A stretch of 64,000 nt of DNA. It comes from an uncultured Paracoccaceae bacterium (lineage in GTDB: Bacteria > Pseudomonadota > Alphaproteobacteria > Rhodobacterales > Rhodobacteraceae). The notes below the pieces were generated by a model. The model worked only from the letters and a program-made list of their open reading frames with translations. It made no database searches and was not told the DNA's origin. Both the position numbers and the translations under genes were made by a program. Position 1 is the first letter of the stretch. Every line of letters starts with the position of its first letter. Location of the stretch: positions 101,738 to 165,737 of the forward strand of contig CALMSR010000017.1 of assembly GCA_937872465.1 (NCBI GenBank), written 5' to 3'. This document shows, in pieces, positions 10,540 through 19,459 of the stretch.

Positions 10540-11718
10540 TCAGAAGCGGAAGCGGGCGCCGCCGAAGATCGCCTGACCGTCGTCGTAGCTCGCCGAATTG
10601 TCGGAATAGTCGTAGCTGCGGTAGGTCAGCCAGAGCTGGGTATTGGCCCGGTCGATGTTCTGCACCAGCGCGAGGCCCCAGCTGTCGCTCGTGGTGCTGT
10701 CGATCCCGACGTCGCGGTCCAGATTGAAGTCGTCGCCGGAATAATAATCGACCGAGGCCCCGGTATCCCCCCAGCCGATGAAGTCGCGCAGCACGCCGAG
10801 CTTGGTGTACCAGAAGTCGCCGCTGTTGTCGTTCTCGTCGCCGCTTCCGGCGGCGAAGGTCAGGTTGAGGCCGGTCGGCGTGTGGATTCCCGAGGCGCTG
10901 CCGCCCCAGATGTTGCTTTCTCCCGAGCTGCCGATGCCTTCCTTCCAGTTGTAGCCGAGGCCGGCCTGGAGCTCGACCGTGCCGTAGTAGGTATTGGCAT
11001 AGGTGACCGACGCGTCGAAGACATTGGCGTCGCGCACGTCCGGGTCGCTGCTCAGCAGGTTGCGGCCGAAGGCGGCCGCGAAGGTGAAGTTCGCGAAGGT
11101 CGGCGTGTCGTAGCGGATGCGGAAACGGCGGTCGCCGTCGAGATTGGCGTAGACGTCCCCGATCTGGATGTCGGAGAGCGTGCCGTCGCTCTCCCGGATC
11201 AGCTGTCCGGCGGCGGAATCGGCCACGCCCGAATAGGCGATCACGTCGGTGCCGGAGAGATCCATCTCGAGGATGCCGTCGGTGGCCATGCTGCCCTGGC
11301 CGAACCAGATCTTGCCCATTCGGTCGTTGTCGAAGGTGAAGTCGATCTTGCGGATGTTCGCGTTGCTCCAGTCATAGGCCGACGAAGGCGGAGATTGCTC
11401 GAGAATGTTGGCCGTGGCGGTGGAGAAGGGCGCGTACTGGAATTCGTTGACGTTCTGGAAGGTCCAGTCGCCGCGCACCTGGGTATAGGTGAGCCCGACG
11501 CGGGTGCCGGAATTGTCGTTGTCGATCAGCCCGTATGTCTCGGTCGCCTGGCCGTCGTCGAATTGCAGGACGCCCTTGTTGATCTGGCCGTAGAACCTCA
11601 GGACGCTGCCGTTGGAGAATTCGTGCTCGATCGGCGGAAGGCCCTGGCCGATCGCCGCCGCCGGCAGCGCGAGGAACCCCGTGGCGAGTGCCGCGCGCGT
11701 GAAGTTTCGATGTGTCAT
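10540..11718 (-). CDS. Outer-membrane porin
   Basis: Probable trimeric 16-strand general porin of the alphaproteobacterial type. The 392-residue protein starts with a signal peptide (MTHRNFTRAALATGFLALPAAAIGQ) and continues with SNGSVLRFYGQINKGVL, the classic first strand. Alternating aromatic strands follow, and the chain ends FGGARFRF with the terminal phenylalanine used by the BAM machinery. It is rich in Asp and Asn, as porins are. GGGAG stands a few bases before the ATG. It is convergent with the ABC-F gene (24-base gap) and divergent from the dehydrogenase gene at 12.2 kb. Substrate preference cannot be read from the sequence. Confidence 0.88.
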   Translation of the reverse strand: MTHRNFTRAALATGFLALPAAAIGQGLPPIEHEFSNGSVLRFYGQINKGVLQFDDGQATETYGLIDNDNSGTRVGLTYTQVRGDWTFQNVNEFQYAPFSTATANILEQSPPSSAYDWSNANIRKIDFTFDNDRMGKIWFGQGSMATDGILEMDLSGTDVIAYSGVADSAAGQLIRESDGTLSDIQIGDVYANLDGDRRFRIRYDTPTFANFTFAAAFGRNLLSSDPDVRDANVFDASVTYANTYYGTVELQAGLGYNWKEGIGSSGESNIWGGSASGIHTPTGLNLTFAAGSGDENDNSGDFWYTKLGVLRDFIGWGDTGASVDYYSGDDFNLDRDVGIDSTTSDSWGLALVQNIDRANTQLWLTYRSYDYSDNSASYDDGQAIFGGARFRF

Positions 11719-11894
11719 GTCCCGTCGCTCCCGTCGTTGACGCCCTGAGAAATTTCAGCGGCGCTTCCGATCCCCCGGAAGGCCAGCGTAGCTCACGGGA
11801 GCGTGATCGGAAATTCTCATCCCGGGGCAGCCGCGCAACCGGTGCGCGACTGTTGCAGAACTGTCGCTGCGCTTCGGTCGGGCGCTTCGGCTCA

Positions 11895-12095
11895 GGGGAA
11901 CTGCACTTGGCAGCGCGACCAGTTCAGGCCGGTTTCCGCGCGCGCCTCGTGCCGCCATCCCGCCGAGGCCAGGCACCGCCGGGCAGCGCCCGCCCCGCCC
12001 CGTCACGCCGAAGGCGTGCCTCCGGCACGACGCGGGCGCTTCGCTCCCGCCCGGGCCGGGCGCCGCCCTCATCTCTTGGCGGAACGGTCGTCCGG
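11895..12095 (+). repeat. Dispersed structured intergenic repeat, copy 2
   Basis: Same element as at 8.4 kb. The arms are GGGCAGCGCCCG (11981-11992) and CGGGCGCCGCCC (12057-12068), with one base changed in the right arm. Internal hairpin CACGCC-gaa-GGCGTG is perfect, followed by GTGCC-tc-CGGCAC. The left flank (GGGGAACTGCACTTGGCAGC, then GCGACCAGTTCAG) matches copy 3 closely. It lies in the divergent gap between the porin and the dehydrogenase, close upstream of the latter. The remainder of 11719-12181 holds no gene. Confidence 0.87.
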
Positions 12096-12181
12096 GGAAC
12101 AATGGGCTCTAAAATGCGATCACCCTGGGCTCCGGCGGGTGGGGCGTTGACAGCGGCACGTGCGCCGCGCCTGATCGCGGC

Positions 12182-13156
12182 ATGGAAGCTCGCGATGCCG
12201 GATCGGCCCTTGCGCTCTGGATCGTCGGTCCGGGGGCGGTCGAGATCCGGGGCGCAGCGCTGCGCGCCGCTCCCGGGGACGTCTTGCTGGCGACCCGGTT
12301 CAGCGGGATCAGCCGCGGCACCGAGGCGCTGGTGCTGCGCGGGGGCGTGCCCGAGGGCGAGCGGACGCGCATGCGCGCGCCGCTGCAGGCGGGCGATTTC
12401 CCCTGGCCGGTGAAATACGGCTATGCGGCGGTCGGGCGGATCCTCGAAGGCGCGGAGGCCGGGCGCGACGCCTTCGTGCTGGCGCCGCATCAGGACCGGC
12501 TGGCGGTGCCTGGCGCCATGGTGCTGCCGCTGCCCGAGGGCGTGCCGGCGGGGCGCGCGGTGCTGGCGGCCAACATGGAGACGGCGCTCAACGTGGTCTG
12601 GGACGGGGCCGCGGGGCCGGGCGACCGGGTCGCGGTGATCGGGGCGGGGGTGGTCGGCGCGCTGGCGGCCTGGCTCTGCGGGCGGATGCCGGGGGCGGAG
12701 GTGACGCTCATCGACCTGCTGCCGGGGCGTGCGGCGCTGGCGGCGGCGCTGGGCGTGGGTTTCGCCCTGCCGGAAGACGCGCCCGGGGGCTGCGACCTGG
12801 TGATCCATGCCAGCGCCAGCGCGGCGGGGCTGGAAACGGCGCTGGCGGCGGCGGGCGAGGAGGCGCGGGTGGTGGAGGCGAGCTGGTACGGCGACCGGGC
12901 GGTGACACTCGGCCTCGGCGGCGGCTTCCACAGCCGGCGGCTGCGGCTGGTGTCGAGCCAGGTGGGCATGGTGCCCGCCAGCCGGCGGGCGCGCTGGCCG
13001 CGGCGGCGGCGGCTGGAGGCGGCGTTGCGGCTGCTGGCCGATCCGGCGCTCGATGCGCTGATCTCGGGCGAGACGGATTTCAGCGACCTGCCGGCGCGCT
13101 ACGGGGCGATCCTTGACGACCCCGGCACGCTCTGCCATCGCATCGCCTATCGCTGA
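12182..13156 (+). CDS. MDR-superfamily (zinc-alcohol-dehydrogenase-like) oxidoreductase
   Basis: NAD(P)-dependent dehydrogenase of the medium-chain family, substrate unknown. The 324-residue protein begins its GroES-like fold with [16 protein letters not shown], where the catalytic zinc cysteine of classical alcohol dehydrogenases is absent (Ser-Gly-Ile-Ser in its place), as in the BchC-like branch. The nucleotide-binding fold has [13 protein letters not shown] near residue 157. It is shorter than typical members (about 340-350). It is the first gene of a plus-strand run ADH-PTPS-GT-methyltransferase with 12-base or negative spacing, so it presumably acts in the same pathway, perhaps reducing a pterin side chain. 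That role is inference. The ATG at 12182 has no obvious ribosome site. Confidence 0.75.
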   Translation: MEARDAGSALALWIVGPGAVEIRGAALRAAPGDVLLATRFSGISRGTEALVLRGGVPEGERTRMRAPLQAGDFPWPVKYGYAAVGRILEGAEAGRDAFVLAPHQDRLAVPGAMVLPLPEGVPAGRAVLAANMETALNVVWDGAAGPGDRVAVIGAGVVGALAAWLCGRMPGAEVTLIDLLPGRAALAAALGVGFALPEDAPGGCDLVIHASASAAGLETALAAAGEEARVVEASWYGDRAVTLGLGGGFHSRRLRLVSSQVGMVPASRRARWPRRRRLEAALRLLADPALDALISGETDFSDLPARYGAILDDPGTLCHRIAYR

Positions 13157-13168
13157 GGGGAGAGGGTC

Positions 13169-13564
13169 ATGTTCGCGGTCGAGGTGCGGGACCATGTGAT
13201 GATCGCCCACAGCCTGCCGGCGCCGGTGTTCGGGCCGGCGCAGGGGCGGCACGGGGCGACCTTCGTGGTCGATGCGGCCTTCTTCGCCGAGGAGATCGAC
13301 GCGCACGGGCTGGTGGTGGACATCGGGCGCGCGACCGAGGCGCTGGGCGCGGTGCTCGCACCGCTGCGCTACGCCGACCTCGACGCGGTGCCGGGTTTCG
13401 AAGGCAAGTTCACGACGACGGAATTCCTCTGCCGCCACATCTTCGAGGGCCTCGCCGCCGCCCTGCGGGCGGGCGGGCTCGGGGATGGCGGGCGGGTGCG
13501 GCGGCTGCGGGTCAGCCTCGCCGAGAGCCATGTGGCGCGCGCCTGGTACGAGGCGGCGATCTGA
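13169..13564 (+). CDS. 6-pyruvoyl-tetrahydropterin synthase family protein, degenerate zinc site
   Basis: Member of the PTPS/QueD fold, which acts on dihydroneopterin triphosphate. The 131-residue length is typical. The first zinc ligand is visible in MIAHSLPAP (His14). The usual HGH pair is changed: the protein reads GRHGATF, so His28 is kept and the third ligand is Ala30. Other family features remain: GLVVDIGRA (D-x-F/I-x2-L equivalent), [13 protein letters not shown] (the N-P-T-x-E segment) and a C-terminal [13 protein letters not shown] with the conserved Glu and Tyr. It may therefore bind a pterin without the normal zinc chemistry, or use another ligand. It sits inside a coupled operon with a dehydrogenase, a glycosyltransferase and a methyltransferase. 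Confidence 0.8.
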   Translation: MFAVEVRDHVMIAHSLPAPVFGPAQGRHGATFVVDAAFFAEEIDAHGLVVDIGRATEALGAVLAPLRYADLDAVPGFEGKFTTTEFLCRHIFEGLAAALRAGGLGDGGRVRRLRVSLAESHVARAWYEAAI

Positions 13565-14616
13565 GCGCGGGCGGTCTGCATTTCGCCATCCCCGGCGCAC
13601 TGGGGACGCCGACCGGGGGTTATGGCTACGACCGGCGGCTGATGACGGAATTGCGGCGCGGCGGTCTCGCGGTGCGGCACCTGGCGCTGCCGGGGGGCTA
13701 TCCCTTTCCGGATGCGGCGGCGCGGGCGGCGGCGGGGGCGGCGCTCGCGGGGCTGCCGGACGGGGCTTTGGTTCTGATCGACGGGCTTGCCGGCGGGGTG
13801 CTGGCGGAGGAACTGGCGGCGGAGGCGGCGCGGCTGCGGCTGGTGGCGCTGGTGCATCATCCGCTGGCCGACGAGCGCGGGCTCGACGAAGGCTCGGCGG
13901 AGCGTCTGGCGCGCTCGGAGCGCGCGGCGCTGGGCCACATGCGGGCGGTGATCTGCACCAGCCCGGCGACGGCGCGGCGGCTGGCGGAGGCGTTCGGCGT
14001 GCCGGTCGCGGCGATCACCGTGGCGCCGCCGGGGACGGATCGCGCGGCGCGCGCGACCGGCAGCGGCGCGGGCGGGGTGCCTCGGGTGCTGAGCGTCGGC
14101 TCGCTCATCCCGCGCAAGCGCCACGACGTGCTGGTCGAGGCGCTGGCACTCCTGCGCGATCGGCCCTGGAGCGCGCGCATCGTGGGCGCGGCGGATCTCG
14201 ACCGCGAATGCGCGGCGGCGCTGGTGCGGCGGATCGCGGCGCTCGGGCTCGAGGACCGGATCGCGGTGCTGGGGGCCGTCACCGACACCCGCGCCGAGAT
14301 GGCGGCGGCGGATGTCTTCGCGCTCGCCTCGGAATACGAGGGCTACGGCATGGCCTTCGCGGAGGCGCTGTCGCAAGGCTTGCCGGTGGTGGCCTGCCGC
14401 GCCGGGGCCATCGCCGATCTGGTGCCGGAGGCGGCGGGGGCGCTGGTCGCACCCGGTGATGCGGTGGCCTTCGCCGCCGGTCTCGCGCCGCTCATTGACG
14501 ATCCGGCGCGCCGGCGTGTGGCGGCAGAGGCGGCCTGGGAGGCCGGACAGGGGCTGCCGGGCTGGGAGGAGACGGCGCGGCGGGTGGCGGCGGTGCTGGC
14601 GGGCGTGGCCGCGTGA
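13561..14616 (+). CDS. Glycosyltransferase family 4 protein, probable CTG start
   Basis: Retaining GT-B glycosyltransferase using a nucleotide sugar. The real N-terminal strand, [20 protein letters not shown], lies upstream of the first ATG (13642), so the protein must start earlier. The only in-frame candidate after the previous gene is CTG at 13561, which overlaps the stop codon of the PTPS gene (CTGA), with GAGG seven bases before it. This gives 351 residues. C-terminal domain motifs: [20 protein letters not shown], a donor-binding [13 protein letters not shown] (E-x7-E) and [12 protein letters not shown]. It overlaps the next gene by GTGA. In this context it may glycosylate a pterin or a lipid head group; this is inference. 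Confidence 0.85.
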   Translation: MSAGGLHFAIPGALGTPTGGYGYDRRLMTELRRGGLAVRHLALPGGYPFPDAAARAAAGAALAGLPDGALVLIDGLAGGVLAEELAAEAARLRLVALVHHPLADERGLDEGSAERLARSERAALGHMRAVICTSPATARRLAEAFGVPVAAITVAPPGTDRAARATGSGAGGVPRVLSVGSLIPRKRHDVLVEALALLRDRPWSARIVGAADLDRECAAALVRRIAALGLEDRIAVLGAVTDTRAEMAAADVFALASEYEGYGMAFAEALSQGLPVVACRAGAIADLVPEAAGALVAPGDAVAFAAGLAPLIDDPARRRVAAEAAWEAGQGLPGWEETARRVAAVLAGVAA

Positions 14617-15422
14617 GCTTCGATCCCGCCTGGCTGGAGCTGCGCGCGCCGGCGGATCGTGCGGCGCGCGACTCCGGCCTGCTGGCGGCGGCGGCGGAAT
14701 TTCTCGGCGCGGCCGAGGATCCGGTGGCGGTCGATCTGGGCTGCGGTCTCGGGGCGACTTTGGCGGCCTTTGCCGGGCGGGTCGGGGGGCGTGTCCGCTG
14801 GCGGCTGGTGGACAAGGACGCGCGGCTGCTCGGGATGGCGGCGGCGCGCTGCGGCGGGGACATCGAGACCTGGGCGATGGATCTCGGCGCCGTCGCCGAG
14901 CTGCCCCTCGAAGGGGCGCGGCTGGTCACGGCCTCGGCGCTGCTCGACCTGATGCCGGGCGACTGGATCGAGGCGCTGGCGGCGCGCGTGGCGCGCGAGG
15001 GCCTCGCGGTCTATGCGGCGCTGAGCTACGACGGCGCGCTCGACTGGTCCCCCGGGCTGGCGGAGGACGCGGCGGTGCGGGAGGCCTTCAACCGGCACCA
15101 GCTGCGCGACAAGGGGCTCGGGCCGGCGCTGGGCCCGGCGGCGGGTGCGGCGCTGGCGGCGGCGCTGGAGCGGCGGGGATACGTGGTGCGCGAGGCGGCG
15201 AGCCCCTGGCGGCTCGGGCCGGGCGAGGCGGACCTGCACCGGGACCTGGTCGCGGGGATCGCCGCCGCGGCGGCGGAGACCGGAATGCCGGCCGCCGCCT
15301 GGGCTCAGGCGCGCCGCGCGGCGATCGCGGCATCGACCTGCCGGGTCGGCCATCTCGACGTGCTGGCATTGCCCCCCGGCGCGAGCGCGCAATCGAAGAC
15401 CACGTCGGTGTCGAGGCCGTAG
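14613..15422 (+). CDS. Class I SAM-dependent methyltransferase
   Basis: Probable small-molecule methyltransferase. The 269-residue protein starts with GTG overlapping the glycosyltransferase stop (GTGA). Motif I is [14 protein letters not shown] near residue 40, followed by [14 protein letters not shown] (motif II acidic residue) and [14 protein letters not shown] (motif IV/post-I). The last recognisable protein segment is [11 protein letters not shown]; the final 17 or so residues run into the 3' end of the oppositely oriented RibD-like gene, giving a 118-base tail-to-tail overlap. It ends the ADH-PTPS-GT run. The substrate is unknown. Confidence 0.83.
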   Translation: MSFDPAWLELRAPADRAARDSGLLAAAAEFLGAAEDPVAVDLGCGLGATLAAFAGRVGGRVRWRLVDKDARLLGMAAARCGGDIETWAMDLGAVAELPLEGARLVTASALLDLMPGDWIEALAARVAREGLAVYAALSYDGALDWSPGLAEDAAVREAFNRHQLRDKGLGPALGPAAGAALAAALERRGYVVREAASPWRLGPGEADLHRDLVAGIAAAAAETGMPAAAWAQARRAAIAASTCRVGHLDVLALPPGASAQSKTTSVSRP

Positions 15423-16150
15423 ACGAAGGTCTCCGGGCGCAGCGCGTCGGCGAGCCGGGCGATCGGCGCCGTCCTGAGCCCGGTGGGGCCGGCGCCGATG
15501 ATCAAGGGCGCGATGCTGACATGCAGGCGGTCGAGCAGACCGGCCTCGAGGAAGCCGGCAATGGTGACGCCGCCGCCCTCCACGAGGATGCGGGCAAGGC
15601 CGCGCCGCGCCAGCGCGAGGCCGATCGCCTCGGGGCGGATCCAGCCGGCGGCATCGGGCAGGCGGACGACCTCGACGCCGGCGGGCCGGGCGAGGTCGCA
15701 GGCCTGGACCACCAGCCGCCGGGCGCCGTCCTCGGCGAGCACCCGGGCATCGGCGGGCAGGCGGCCGCGCGGGTCGATGACCACCCGCGCCGGGCTCGTG
15801 CCGTCGCAGAGCCGCACGGTCAGGCGGGGATTGTCGGTCAGCGCCGTGCGCACGCCGATCACCACCGCATCGGCCAGCGCGCGGCAGCGGTGCAGGTGGC
15901 AGAGGCCCTCGCGGCCCGAGACATCCGCCGCATCGCCGGTCACGGTGGCGACGCGGCCGTCGAGCGACTGGCCGACCTGGGCGAAGAGGAAGGGGGCCGC
16001 GTCGGGCGCACCACGGGCGAGCGGGGCGTAGAGGTCGAAGGCGGCCCGGGCCGCATCGGTCCAGGCGGGATCGGGCAGGATGGCGTGCTCACCCGCCCGC
16101 AGGGCGCGCAGCGCCGCCCAGACCGTCTCCGTCATCGCTGCCGGCCGCAT
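15305..16150 (-). CDS. RibD C-terminal-domain (dihydrofolate reductase-like) reductase
   Basis: Pyrimidine/pterin reductase of the RibD_C family, acting with NADPH on ribosylated aminopyrimidines or related compounds. About 281 residues. The domain shows AQVGQSLDGRVATVTGD, HLHRCRALADAVVIGVRTAL, DNPRLTVR, and ILVEGGGVTIAGFLEAGLLD, all typical. There is no deaminase domain, so it is not a complete RibD. ATG at 16150 is preferred because GAGGG precedes it; ATG at 16135 is possible. It is the last gene of the minus-strand set starting at 19346, following the phosphatase-like gene by 49 bases, and its 3' end overlaps that of the methyltransferase. A pterin-related reduction would fit the neighbouring PTPS homologue. 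Confidence 0.83.
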   Translation of the reverse strand: MRPAAMTETVWAALRALRAGEHAILPDPAWTDAARAAFDLYAPLARGAPDAAPFLFAQVGQSLDGRVATVTGDAADVSGREGLCHLHRCRALADAVVIGVRTALTDNPRLTVRLCDGTSPARVVIDPRGRLPADARVLAEDGARRLVVQACDLARPAGVEVVRLPDAAGWIRPEAIGLALARRGLARILVEGGGVTIAGFLEAGLLDRLHVSIAPLIIGAGPTGLRTAPIARLADALRPETFVYGLDTDVVFDCALAPGGNASTSRWPTRQVDAAIAARRA

Positions 16151-16199
16151 CCCGAACCCTCGCTTCTTCCCCCGCCGGGAGATCCCCACGCATCTGAGT

Positions 16200-17876
16200 T
16201 TAGTATTGTGCGGGCGCGGGTAAAGGTTCCGCCCGCGTGCGGATTTCCGGGCCGGCCGCCGCGGCCTGCGTCGCCGCCTGCGGCCCGAAGGTGGCGAGCA
16301 GGCGGTCGCGGAAGTCCTCCATCGGCATGGCCGGCGTCGCCGGGGCCGGCACGAGGCCCGGCGTCCAGCCCCAGTCGGCGAAGCGCGCGACCAGGTCGGG
16401 CGGGCCGATCACATGCACCGGCACGTCGTCGCCGCCGTGGCCCTGCGCGACGAATCCGGTCGGCTGGTGATCGCCGAGCGCGATCATCAGTGGCGGCGTC
16501 GCGGCGCGGCGGGCGGCGAATTCGCCGATGACGGTGAGGCTGTAGACGAGCGCGCGGCGGAACTGCTCGCGCACCCGGTCGGGGTCGCGCCAGACCAGTT
16601 CGGGCGGGTCGCCGGCGGTGGCGAAGGGATCGAAGACCTTGCCGTCGCCCAGGCTCTCCCAGGGCAGGACCGGCGGGATCGGCGTCCAGGGCGCATGGGA
16701 GGAGATGAGCGCGATCTCGGCGAAGACCGGGTTGCGCGGCTGCGGGTCGAGCAGCCGGCGCTCGAAGGCCGCGAGCGTGAACTGGTCGGGCATGGTGACC
16801 CAGTTGAAGGGCTTTCCGCGATAGCCGAGATCCGCGGCGGCGAGGATGGTGTCGTAGCCGAAATAGCCGGATTCCCGCCAGGTCAGCGTGATCGCCGGCA
16901 CCACGGCCGCGGTGTGCCAGCCGGCCTCGCGGGCGAGGCCGAGCAGGGTGCGGCGGGGGCTGGCGACCAGCGCGCGATAGCGTCCGTCGCTGGCGATCCG
17001 GAGCCCGGTGAGCAGGGTGGAATGCGCGAGCCAGCTCTGGCCGCCGCGCGTCGTCGAGGTGAGCCAGCCCGAGCGCGCGGCGAGGCCGGCCGCGGCGATC
17101 CTGCCTTCCGCGGTGGCGAGCGCGGCGGTCACGCTCGGAGAATAGAGCGGGTTCTCCAGGGCCGTGCGGCCGTAGGATTCGATGAAGGTGACGAAGACGT
17201 CGGTGCCGTCGAGGCTGGGCAGGATCGCGGAGGGCAGCGCTGTGGCGTAAGGGTCCTGCGCCGCCTCGATGCGGAAGGCAGCGAGGTCGCGCCGCGCCCG
17301 GCCGATGTCGCGGACGTGCTCGAAGGCGAGGCGCGCGGTCGGCGCGCTTCCGGGCGGGTCCGCCGGCGCGGACGGCCCTCCGAGGTCGAGGGCCACGATT
17401 GCCATGGCCGGCACCAGCGCCGCGAGCCAGGGTGCGGGCAGGGCGAGGGCGGCGATCCGCCCCGTCGCCCACCAGAGCGCGGCGGCGAGCAGCGCCAGCG
17501 TCGCGAGGGCGGCGAGGATAGCGGCGAAGGCGGCCAGCGGGCCGATGGCGCCGGCGAGCATGCGCAGGCCGGCGGGCAGGAGCGCGAGGTCGAGCACCGG
17601 GTTGAACGGCCGCAGGAAGGCGGTTTCGGCGGCGAGGTCGAGGAGCTTGACCAGGGTCATGGCGAGAAGGAAGCCCGTGACCAGGCCGCGGCTGGCAATG
17701 CGCCAGCGCCGGGGCGATGCGGCGAGAAGGATCGCCAGCGCCGGCAGCTCCAGCGGGAAGCGGACGAGCGCGGCGGGGGTCATCGCCCCGGGATGGCTCG
17801 GCAGGATCAGGAGGAGATGGATCAGGAGGAGCGCGGCGAGGAGGCTGGGCCAGCGCGGCCGGGTGGCGTCAGGCAT
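16200..17876 (-). CDS. Membrane-bound alkaline-phosphatase/sulfatase-superfamily protein (LTA-synthase-like)
   Basis: Inner-membrane enzyme with a periplasmic catalytic domain, of the kind that moves phosphate-containing head groups or hydrolyses sulfate/phosphate esters. The 558-residue protein has about five hydrophobic segments in the first 165 residues (for example LLAALLLIHLLLILP and FAAILAALATLALLAAALWW). The catalytic domain then begins FVTFIESYGRTALENPLYS, where Glu and the following Ser/Thr match the metal/nucleophile region, and later shows ALISSHAPWTP and ALGDHQPTG, the second metal site. It overlaps the fkbM-type gene by 8 bases. With a CDP-alcohol phosphatidyltransferase in the same operon, head-group transfer to a lipid or glycan is a reasonable inference. 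Confidence 0.75.
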   Translation of the reverse strand: MPDATRPRWPSLLAALLLIHLLLILPSHPGAMTPAALVRFPLELPALAILLAASPRRWRIASRGLVTGFLLAMTLVKLLDLAAETAFLRPFNPVLDLALLPAGLRMLAGAIGPLAAFAAILAALATLALLAAALWWATGRIAALALPAPWLAALVPAMAIVALDLGGPSAPADPPGSAPTARLAFEHVRDIGRARRDLAAFRIEAAQDPYATALPSAILPSLDGTDVFVTFIESYGRTALENPLYSPSVTAALATAEGRIAAAGLAARSGWLTSTTRGGQSWLAHSTLLTGLRIASDGRYRALVASPRRTLLGLAREAGWHTAAVVPAITLTWRESGYFGYDTILAAADLGYRGKPFNWVTMPDQFTLAAFERRLLDPQPRNPVFAEIALISSHAPWTPIPPVLPWESLGDGKVFDPFATAGDPPELVWRDPDRVREQFRRALVYSLTVIGEFAARRAATPPLMIALGDHQPTGFVAQGHGGDDVPVHVIGPPDLVARFADWGWTPGLVPAPATPAMPMEDFRDRLLATFGPQAATQAAAAGPEIRTRAEPLPAPAQY

Positions 17877-18618
17877 CGCGCGGCGCCTCCAGCCGGGCGT
17901 AGAGGTCGCCGAGGGGGCGGGAGGGATCGGCGAGGGCCCTGCGGGCGGCGGCGGGGTCGCGCCAGTCGGGCCAGGCGAAGCGCGCCTGCTCGCCGGCGGC
18001 GAAATTGTAGCGATAGTCGCCCAGCGCCGCGAGCCGGTCCATGGCGGCGCCGGTGATCTCGGGGGTCTCGGGCAGGGCCTCGAGGGCGATCATGGGAACG
18101 GGGCGGGAGAGGCCGGCGAGCACGTCGGCCTCGAAGCCCTCCACGTCGATCTTGACGAATTCGGGCCTGCCATGGGCGGCGATCAGCGCGTCGAGCGTGG
18201 TGACCTCGACGCTTTCGCTTGCGTCCCAGCGCACGCGGGCGAAGCCGGGGCTGCGGGCCATGCGGGCGGCGAAGCCGGGGGCGAGCGAGCTCACCGTGGG
18301 GTGCAGGCGCGAGACGGCGAGCTCGGCCCGTCCCGGGGCGGGGCCGGCGGCGAGCTTCAGGAGCGTCACGCCCGCGGGCAGGCTGCGGGCGAGCAGGGCG
18401 TGGAAGGCCTGCTGGGGTTCGAGCGCCACGACGCGGGCGCCGGCGGCGGCGAGCGCGCGGCTGCGGTTGCCGGCATGGGCGCCGATGTCGAAGGCGAGGT
18501 CGCCGGGACGCAGGAAGCCGCGGTAGAAGGCGGCGAGGCGCGGCACGATCCAGGGCCGCGCGCGATAGATCGCCAGCGACCGGGCGAGGCCGAGGCCGGC
18601 GCGCAGGTCGGGGATCAT
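17869..18618 (-). CDS. FkbM family methyltransferase
   Basis: SAM-dependent methyltransferase of the FkbM type, usually O-methylating sugars or natural products. The 249-residue protein has motif I in LAFDIGAHAGNRSRALAAAG (residues about 41-60), VVALEPQQAFHALLAR, and the family signature EFVKIDVEGFEADVLAG near residue 153. It overlaps both neighbours by a few bases (ATGA-type with the upstream phosphatidyltransferase). It suggests a methylated sugar in the product of this gene group. Confidence 0.85.
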   Translation of the reverse strand: MIPDLRAGLGLARSLAIYRARPWIVPRLAAFYRGFLRPGDLAFDIGAHAGNRSRALAAAGARVVALEPQQAFHALLARSLPAGVTLLKLAAGPAPGRAELAVSRLHPTVSSLAPGFAARMARSPGFARVRWDASESVEVTTLDALIAAHGRPEFVKIDVEGFEADVLAGLSRPVPMIALEALPETPEITGAAMDRLAALGDYRYNFAAGEQARFAWPDWRDPAAARRALADPSRPLGDLYARLEAPRDA

Positions 18619-19346
18619 GCCGGCGGCCGGAGCAGCCGGCGGATGTCGATCGCGAAGGAGGCGGCCAGCGCCGCGAAGGCGAGCGCGGCGAGGCTAGAGG
18701 AGACCGGCGGGGCGAGGGGCGGCGCGAGCAGGATCGCCAGTACCGCGATCTGGAAGACGCAGACCGCCTTGCGGCGGAAGGAGGGCGGCAGCGGCGCGCG
18801 CAGGGCGGGCGCGAGGTATCCCGCCGCGACGAAGCCGTAGCGCATCAGCCCGAGGCCGAGCACCCAGGGGCCGGCCTTGCCGAGGCCGAGCGCGAGGGCG
18901 GCCAGGACGAGGACGAAGAGCGCGTCCACCTCCATGTCGAAGCGGGCGCCGAAGGCCGAAGCCGTGCGCTGGCGCCGCGCCAGCGCGCCGTCGATGCCGT
19001 CGAGCGCCAGGATCAGCGCGCCGCCGGCGGCGGCCCACCAGGCGGCGGAACCGGCGAGGATCCCCGGCTCGAGCGCGAGGGCGGCGAATGCCGCCACGCC
19101 GGCGGCGCGCAGGAGCGTCACGGCATTGGCGGCTCCGAAGCGGTCGTGGGGATGATGCACCGCCAGCCGGTCGCGGACCGCGAGCGCGACCAGCGCGAAG
19201 AGCGCGAGGGCCAGCGCCGGGGCATGGGCGGTCGCCAAGGGCAGGGCGGCGAGGAGCGCCGCGAGCCCCGCGCCCGCGGCCGCCGTGGCGGCGAGCGCGC
19301 CGGGCCCGGGGCCGGCCGGGCTGCGGTGGCGGACGAGCCCGGTCAT
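18615..19346 (-). CDS. CDP-alcohol phosphatidyltransferase
   Basis: Integral membrane enzyme that joins a CDP-activated alcohol to another alcohol. The 243-residue protein carries the complete signature DG-x2-AR-x8-G-x3-D-x3-D: DGALARR starts it and FGARFDMEVD ends it, near residues 117-140. Several hydrophobic segments surround it. An N-terminal stretch of about 70 residues includes two extra hydrophobic helices. It is the first gene of the minus-strand operon that also encodes FkbM, phosphatase-like and RibD-like proteins. It is not the housekeeping PgsA or Pss by context, so a specialised phosphodiester product is inferred. Confidence 0.85.
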   Translation of the reverse strand: MTGLVRHRSPAGPGPGALAATAAAGAGLAALLAALPLATAHAPALALALFALVALAVRDRLAVHHPHDRFGAANAVTLLRAAGVAAFAALALEPGILAGSAAWWAAAGGALILALDGIDGALARRQRTASAFGARFDMEVDALFVLVLAALALGLGKAGPWVLGLGLMRYGFVAAGYLAPALRAPLPPSFRRKAVCVFQIAVLAILLAPPLAPPVSSSLAALAFAALAASFAIDIRRLLRPPA

Positions 19347-19459
19347 CGCGCCGCGCCCGCCGGCGGGGGCAGGGGCGATAAAGCCTTCGTGATGGCCGGA
19401 GCGCGAAATCCTGCTAACGTGCTCAGGGCGTGGGTTTCCTTGCAGGCGGGGACGGGTCT

